A DNA stretch of 9,464 nucleotides from Candidatus Coliplasma caballi (lineage in GTDB: Bacteria; Bacillota; Clostridia; Oscillospirales; CAG-382): the NCBI GenBank assembly GCA_018065365.1, contig JAGHTH010000151.1:1-9464 (forward strand), in the 5' to 3' direction. Made by a program: the position numbers and the translations under genes. This document shows, piece by piece, positions 5,582 through 9,464 of the stretch. The notes beneath the pieces are model-generated. The model searched no databases. It saw only the letters and a program-made list of their open reading frames with translations, and was not told where the DNA came from. Each line of letters starts with the position of its first letter. Position 1 is the first letter of the stretch.

Positions 5582-5990
5582 ATGAAAGCACGGGTGTTCT
5601 GTCTGATTTGCGCGGGGTGTTTGCTCTGCGGATCGCTTTGCGCCTGCGAGCCGCATTATTACCGTGAGGAAAGTTCGGAAACGCCCTCCGCGGAGGAGAT
5701 TTCCGATCCGACGCCCGCGTTCGTGTTCGGCGAAACCGGGTTTTACGATACCGAACACGACCGGGAATACCGCATCCTGTCGGAGTACGTTCTCGCAAAG
5801 GAAAAGGGCGAGGAATACTGCGCGGGCGGCGGGCATACGTTCTTCCGCATCGTCGGGGAAGCCGAGGAATACCTGCTCTGCGACGAAAATATGCGGCAAT
5901 ACCGATCTGCCGTTTCTGTATCCGTGGGAGGACGCGGACTTTGCTTCGCATCATCCCGGGTTAGACGTGGTGCAGGATGGAGAAGATTGA
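5582..5990 (+). pseudogene. Small lipoprotein with an apparent +1 frameshift near its end
   Basis: ATG 5582 with AAGGAA six bases upstream opens a protein with a Cys-rich signal peptide and lipobox LCAC (lipidated Cys at residue 22). The reading is good up to about residue 107 (EEYLLCDENMRQY). From there the frame gives an Arg/Ser/Gly-rich translation that runs through the whole of rimI to 6391, which is not protein-like. The +1 frame continues sensibly as DLPFLYPWEDADFASHHPG and stops at 5990, overlapping the rimI start by 14 bases as expected for a coupled operon. One base too many between about 5891 and 5904 explains this, for example one C of TACCGAT. The repaired product has about 135 residues. 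It could be an assembly error, a real mutation or, less likely, programmed frameshifting. It looks like a shortened relative of the preceding exported protein. Confidence 0.7.
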
Positions 5991-6411
5991 GATTTTGCCC
6001 CTCGCGGAGCGGTTCGTTCCGGGCGCGGCGGGGCTGGAAAAGGAATGCCTTTCGACCGCGTGGTCGGAAACGCAGCTGCGTGGTTTGCCGGAGTACGCGG
6101 TCTATCTCGTCGCGGTGCGCGGCGAAACGGTGTGCGGCACGGGCTGTCTTTACTGTATCGGCGACGAGGCGGAGTTGCAGAATCTCGCGGTCGCGCCGGT
6201 TTGCAGACGGCAGGGGATCGGCGAAGCGCTGCTCGCAAAGCTCGCGTGGGAAGCGCGTGGGCGCGGGTGTGTTTCGATGTTTCTGGAAGTCGCGTCGCGC
6301 AACGAGCCGGCGAAACGGTTATACGAAAAGGCGGGGTTTTCCCCCGTGGGCGTCCGCAAGGGGTTTTACCGCGACGACGACGCCGTTCTGATGAAAAAAG
6401 CCCTCGTGTGA
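5977..6411 (+). CDS. rimI: RimI-like GNAT N-acetyltransferase
   Basis: 144 residues of the GNAT superfamily. The acetyl-CoA motif is visible as QNLAVAPVCRRQGIGEALL (68-86), with the RRxGIG pyrophosphate loop. The C-terminal LEVASRNEPAKRLYEKAGF (103-121) and a final DDAVLMKK follow the RimI pattern of acetylating the N-terminal Ala of ribosomal protein S18. Specificity is inferred from family and from its place directly before tsaD, a common arrangement. ATG 5977 overlaps the end of the preceding lipoprotein frame; there is no strong ribosome binding site, so translational coupling is likely. tsaD starts 22 bases after its stop codon. Confidence 0.9.
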   Translation: MEKIEILPLAERFVPGAAGLEKECLSTAWSETQLRGLPEYAVYLVAVRGETVCGTGCLYCIGDEAELQNLAVAPVCRRQGIGEALLAKLAWEARGRGCVSMFLEVASRNEPAKRLYEKAGFSPVGVRKGFYRDDDAVLMKKALV

Positions 6412-6433
6412 GGGGAAAAAGAAGGTCATAAGT

Positions 6434-7447
6434 ATGCTCATTCTGGGAATCGAATCGTCCTGCGATGAAACGGCAGCCGCCGTCGTCGAGGACGGCAGAA
6501 TTTTGAAATCAAGCGCGGTCGCGACGCAGATCGACATTCACGCGCTGTACGGCGGGGTGGTGCCGGAGATCGCTTCGCGCGCGCATACGGAAGCCATTCA
6601 CGGTGTGGTCGAGCAGGCGCTGACGCAGGCGGGAATTTCCGTTTCCGACCTCGACGCCGTGGCGGTTACTTACGCGCCCGGTCTGATCGGGGCGCTGCTG
6701 ACCGGCGTTTCGTTCGCGAAAGGGTTTGCGTACGCGGCGGGCAAGCCGCTCGTTCCGGTGCATCATCTGCGCGGACACATCGCGGCGAACTATCTGGTCT
6801 CGCCCGAATTGAAGCCGCCGTTTATCGCGCTCTGCGTGTCGGGCGGCAACACCGAACTGATGGTGTGCGAGGACTACACGAAGTACCGTTTCGTCGGCAC
6901 GACGCGCGACGACGCGGCGGGCGAAGCGTTTGACAAATGCGCCCGCGTGCTCGGGCTGCCTTATCCGGGCGGCGCCGCGATGGACAAGCTGGCGGGCATC
7001 GGCAACAAAAAAGCGTTTACGTTCCACGAGGGAAAAGTGGACGGGGCGCCGTTCGATTTTTCGTTCTCGGGGCTGAAAACGACGGTCATCAACACCGTAC
7101 ACACCGAATTGCAGCGCGGGCGCGTGCTGGACGACGCGTTCCGGGCGGACGTTGCGGCTTCGTTTACGGACGCCGTTCTGCGCACGATCATCGGGCGGTT
7201 GGAACTGCTGTTGCAGAGCGACACCGAGGCGCTCGACATCGTTCTGGCGGGCGGCGTTGCGGCGAACTCGCATCTGCGGAAAGCGTGCGCCGATCTGGCG
7301 GAAAAATACGGCAAAAAACTGTACTTGCCGCCGCTCAAACTGTGCGGCGACAACGCCGCGATGATCGCTTCGCAGGGGTATTTTGAGTACCTCGCGGGCA
7401 ACGTCGCAGACCTTTCTTTGAATGCGTATGCAACGCGTTCCGTGTAA
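6434..7447 (+). CDS. tsaD: tRNA N6-adenosine threonylcarbamoyltransferase TsaD
   Basis: 337 residues, full length for the family. TsaD transfers the threonylcarbamoyl group from threonylcarbamoyl-AMP to A37 of ANN-decoding tRNAs, working in a cytoplasmic complex with TsaB and TsaE. Seen in the sequence: the opening ILGIESSCDETAAAVV, the metal site HHLRGH with H111 and H115, the nucleotide-binding GGNTEL, GGVAANSHLR and CGDNAAMIA segments, and the family pattern YPGGAAMDKLA. ATG 6434 is preceded by GAAGGT seven bases upstream. tsaB and tsaE are not in the window, although rimI is next to it. The gene is last in the operon, before a strong terminator. Confidence 0.98.
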   Translation: MLILGIESSCDETAAAVVEDGRILKSSAVATQIDIHALYGGVVPEIASRAHTEAIHGVVEQALTQAGISVSDLDAVAVTYAPGLIGALLTGVSFAKGFAYAAGKPLVPVHHLRGHIAANYLVSPELKPPFIALCVSGGNTELMVCEDYTKYRFVGTTRDDAAGEAFDKCARVLGLPYPGGAAMDKLAGIGNKKAFTFHEGKVDGAPFDFSFSGLKTTVINTVHTELQRGRVLDDAFRADVAASFTDAVLRTIIGRLELLLQSDTEALDIVLAGGVAANSHLRKACADLAEKYGKKLYLPPLKLCGDNAAMIASQGYFEYLAGNVADLSLNAYATRSV

Positions 7448-7474
7448 TGTATTTTACATAATTCGGATGTTTTT

Positions 7475-7518
7475 GGTGGAAAACCCGGTGGAAAACGCCG
7501 GGCTTTCCACCTCTTTTT
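7475..7518 (+). terminator. Intrinsic terminator of the tsaD operon
   Basis: GGTGGAAA-(A)-CCCGG pairs with CCGGG-(C)-TTTCCACC (one A/C mismatch), followed by TCTTTTT. The stem of about 13 pairs plus T run makes a strong rho-independent terminator 28 bases after the tsaD stop. Its 5' arm contains two GGTGGAAAA copies that resemble DnaA boxes. Confidence 0.9.
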
Positions 7519-7547
7519 GAAAAATCACGCTGGCGCAATGCTTTTTT

Positions 7548-7577
7548 TGTGGATAAGTCGGTGGATAATGTGGAAAA
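7548..7577 (-). promoter_or_regulatory. Cluster of DnaA-box-like 9-mers
   Basis: Read on the minus strand, 7556-7548 is TTATCCACA, an exact DnaA box. 7568-7560 is TTATCCACC and 7577-7569 is TTTTCCACA, each one base from consensus. All three face the same way; the last two abut with no gap and the first lies three bases away. Two more distant matches (TTTTCCACC) are at 7483-7475 and 7495-7487. No dnaA, dnaN or AT-rich unwinding stretch is visible, so this may be a DnaA-binding regulatory locus rather than an origin. Confidence 0.5.
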
Positions 7578-7651
7578 CCCGGCGTGGAGCAGAAAGCGGT
7601 TTTTCGAGTTATGTCAACTGCGTATGCACAAGAAATTTATGAAATATTTGT

Positions 7652-7724
7652 GTTTTTTCGGGGTGACCTTTTTTCGAAAAAAAGTCCTCCCCGATCCCCT
7701 CTCAAAAAACTGTTTTCGGGGAAG
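7652..7724. repeat. Imperfect palindromic element between convergent genes
   Basis: CGGGGTGACCTTTTTTC (7659-7675) and GAAAAAAAGTCCTCCCCG (7676-7693) form a long imperfect hairpin with almost no loop. The second arm's CTCCCCG is again complementary to CGGGGAAG at 7718-7724, so two alternative folds share one arm. It is AT-rich in the middle with G/C blocks at the ends and encodes nothing plausible. It may be a dispersed palindromic repeat or an extra bidirectional terminator. Confidence 0.5.
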
Positions 7725-7754
7725 AAAAAATGCACCAACCTCGGTGCATTTTTT
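7725..7754 (-). terminator. Terminator of the DUF1846 gene, symmetric
   Basis: AAAAAATGCACC (7725-7736) pairs with GGTGCATTTTTT (7743-7754) around a six-base loop. It lies 36 bases after the stop of the minus-strand gene, and the A run gives a T run on that strand. The A and T runs on both sides allow termination in both directions between the convergent operons. Confidence 0.88.
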
Positions 7755-7790
7755 ATTATTCCACAATAAATTCTTTTGGAAAAAATCTCA

Positions 7791-9278
7791 TTATTTGTGA
7801 TACAGTTTTTTGGTGTAATACTTCGGCTCGCAGGTAAGGTTGATGCCGAGTTTGCGGAAGGTATCCTCATCGACCTGCGGAAGAATGATCGTGGAGTGCG
7901 CCTCGCAGCCGCGGAGATAGGAAAGCATTTCGGCGGCTTTGGCGGCGTTGGGATCGCGGGCGGCGCTCATGGCGAGGGCAATCAGCGTTTCGTCGCTGTG
8001 CAGGCGCGGGTTGTGGTTGCCGAGGACGTCCACTTTGAGTTTTTGGATCGGCTCGATGACGGACGGCTGGATGACTTTGACGGGCTTGGGAATGTCCGCG
8101 AGCGCTTTTGCGGCGTTGAGCAGGACCGCGGAAGCCGCGCCGAGCAGGGTGGTGTTTTTGCCGGTTACGATTCTGCCGTCGGGAAGTTCCAGAGAAAGCG
8201 CGGGCTGACCGCCGAGCGCCTCGCTGCGTTCGATCGCGGCGCGCACGACCGTGCGATCCTCGACCTTGACGTCTGCCTGACGCATCAGCGTTTCGAATTT
8301 GCCCAGCACGTCGGGTTTGATCTTGCCGGCGCGGGCGTCGCACATGGTTTTGAAATAACGGCGGATGATCTCGTCGCGGGACGCCTGTTTGCAGGCATCG
8401 TCGTCGACGATGCAAAGTCCTGCCATATTCACGCCCATGTCGGTGGGGGACTTGTACGGGCTCTGACCGTAGATGCGCTCGAAAATGGCGTTCAAGACCG
8501 GGAAGATCTCGACGTCGCGGTTGTAGTTGACGGTCGTTTTGCCGTACGCTTCCAGGTGGAACGGGTCGATCATGACGATGTCGTTGAGGTTGACCGTTGC
8601 CGCCTCGTAGGCGAGGTTGACCGGGTGTTTGACGGGAAGATTCCAGATCGGGAAGGTCTCGAATTTGGCGTAGCCGGAACGGATGCCGCGCAGGTTGTCC
8701 TGGTAAAGCTGAGAAAGGCAGGTCGCCATTTTTCCGGAGCCGGGGCCGGGCGCCGTGATGACCACGAGCGGACGCGTCGTCTCGATGTATTCGTTTTTGC
8801 CCAAGCCCTCGGGGGACACGATGTGAGACACGTCGTGCGGGTAACCCTCGATCGGGTAGTGCAGGAAGACGCGCATACCGAGTTGTTCGAGCCGGTCGCG
8901 GAATTTGATCGCGGAGCTTTGGCCGTTGAACTGACCGATCACGACGCTGCCGACGTACAAGCCGATCTCGCGGAACGCGTCGATGAGGCGAAGAACGTCC
9001 GCGTCGTAGGAAATGCCGATGTCGCCGCGCACTTTGCTGCTTTCGATGTCGCTCGCGTTGATGACGATGACGATTTCGGCGCTGTCTTTCATTTTCAAAA
9101 GCATCTGCACCTTGCTGTCGGGTTTGAAGCCGGGCAGAACGCGGGAGGCGTGGTAATCGTCAAAGAGTTTGCCGCCGAACTCCAAATAGAGTTTGCCGCC
9201 GAACATTCCGATGCGTTTCGTGATTTGTTCGGTTTGCAGGGCGATGTATTTGTCGTTTGAAAATCCCTGACGTGTCAT
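7791..9278 (-). CDS. DUF1846 domain-containing protein
   Basis: 495 residues, the full usual length of the DUF1846 family (PF08903), common in Clostridia, Streptococcus and related bacteria and still without an established function. Seen: a conserved N-terminal start (GFSNDKYIALQTEQITKRI), GGKLYLEFGGKLFDDYHASRVLPGF near 27-51, and a Gly-rich P-loop-like segment TAPGPGSGKMATC (175-187) that could bind a phosphate. No signal peptide or membrane helix, so it should be cytoplasmic. ATG 9278 is preceded by GGAG (11 bases) and AAGGA further up; the site is imperfect but no better in-frame start exists. It has its own promoter about 40 bases upstream and a terminator downstream, so it is monocistronic and converges on the tsaD operon. 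Confidence 0.95.
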   Translation of the reverse strand: MTRQGFSNDKYIALQTEQITKRIGMFGGKLYLEFGGKLFDDYHASRVLPGFKPDSKVQMLLKMKDSAEIVIVINASDIESSKVRGDIGISYDADVLRLIDAFREIGLYVGSVVIGQFNGQSSAIKFRDRLEQLGMRVFLHYPIEGYPHDVSHIVSPEGLGKNEYIETTRPLVVITAPGPGSGKMATCLSQLYQDNLRGIRSGYAKFETFPIWNLPVKHPVNLAYEAATVNLNDIVMIDPFHLEAYGKTTVNYNRDVEIFPVLNAIFERIYGQSPYKSPTDMGVNMAGLCIVDDDACKQASRDEIIRRYFKTMCDARAGKIKPDVLGKFETLMRQADVKVEDRTVVRAAIERSEALGGQPALSLELPDGRIVTGKNTTLLGAASAVLLNAAKALADIPKPVKVIQPSVIEPIQKLKVDVLGNHNPRLHSDETLIALAMSAARDPNAAKAAEMLSYLRGCEAHSTIILPQVDEDTFRKLGINLTCEPKYYTKKLYHK

Positions 9279-9318
9279 TGTCGATCGCGCTCCGTTCCTT
9301 TAGAAAAAATACAGATTT

Positions 9319-9347
9319 ATTATAGTAAAAAAAGGTCGAATTGTCAA
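9319..9347 (-). promoter_or_regulatory. Promoter of the DUF1846 gene
   Basis: On the minus strand TTGACA (9347-9342) and TATAAT (9324-9319) match consensus exactly with a 17-base spacer. The -10 box lies 40 bases before the start codon. The spacer carries a run of seven T. Confidence 0.92.
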
Positions 9348-9401
9348 GGGGTTTGGAAAAATGGGTTCTTTTCTTTTTCCCGTGAAAAGTCAGGCAAAAA
9401 G

Positions 9402-9464
9402 GGAGGGGCAAGCAAGTTTCAACTTGCCGACGACAAGGTAAATCATACATTCATAGCCGACAAA
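9402..9464. other. Window end, no gene; one short perfect hairpin
   Basis: GCAAGTT-TC-AACTTGC (9412-9427) is a perfect small palindrome. CCGAC(G)ACAA occurs at 9427-9436 and CCGACAA again near 9457-9463. No open frame here looks coding. It may be the edge of another repeat region, but too little is visible to say. Confidence 0.35.

Noticed and set aside
5991..6391. Continuation of the lipoprotein frame through rimI
   Set aside because: The translation is Arg/Ser/Cys-rich and unlike any fold, and lies on top of a clear GNAT protein in another frame.
7549..7800. Short plus-strand frames of 61 and 83 codons in the tsaD-DUF1846 gap
   Set aside because: They run through the DnaA-box cluster, the palindrome and a terminator, lack ribosome binding sites and have Lys/Phe-rich low-complexity products.
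7776..9260. 494-codon plus-strand frame opposite the DUF1846 gene
   Set aside because: Composition is Asp/Val/Arg/Gly-rich without motifs, and it starts inside the terminator region. The minus-strand protein matches a known family along its full length.

Overview
The window looks like the chromosome of an uncultured member of the Bacillota, class Clostridia, probably a gut-type lineage. This is inferred from AGGAG-type ribosome binding sites, textbook TTGACA/TATAAT promoters with 17-base spacers, GC-rich genes between AT-rich intergenic stretches, and the families present: a YtvI-like AI-2E membrane protein, a ComEB-like dCMP deaminase, a DUF1846 protein and TsaD. No phage, plasmid or transposase gene is visible.

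Layout. Positions 1-1110 form a minus-strand RNA region. tRNA-Ser(GGA) and tRNA-Glu(CTC) each have their own promoter. Each is followed in its own direction of transcription by a terminator-like hairpin and then an array of short hairpins with variable stems and a nearly constant linker. A small four-helix-bundle (S23/IVP/Avd-family) gene sits between the Glu-side array and the Ser promoter, and the array forms its 5' leader. Positions 1138-2196 encode an AI-2E family membrane protein from a TTG start. Positions 2378-4252 encode a secreted, C-terminally anchored 624-residue multidomain surface protein with a strong promoter, a strong terminator and codon use typical of high expression.

Positions 4332-7447 hold a probable operon: dCMP deaminase, two related small exported proteins (the second with an apparent frameshift), RimI-like acetyltransferase and TsaD, closed by a strong terminator. 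Positions 7475-7754 are non-coding and contain five DnaA-box-like 9-mers in one orientation, an imperfect palindromic element and the terminator of the converging gene. Positions 7791-9278 encode a DUF1846 protein on the minus strand with a clear promoter. The last 120 bases show only a small hairpin and no gene.

How the genes work together. The deaminase supplies dUMP for thymidylate synthesis. TsaD makes the t6A base of ANN-decoding tRNAs, and RimI-like enzymes are often its neighbours. The two exported proteins and the surface protein suggest envelope functions with unknown ligands. The least explained parts are the post-tRNA hairpin arrays with their associated four-helix-bundle gene, and the DnaA-box cluster.
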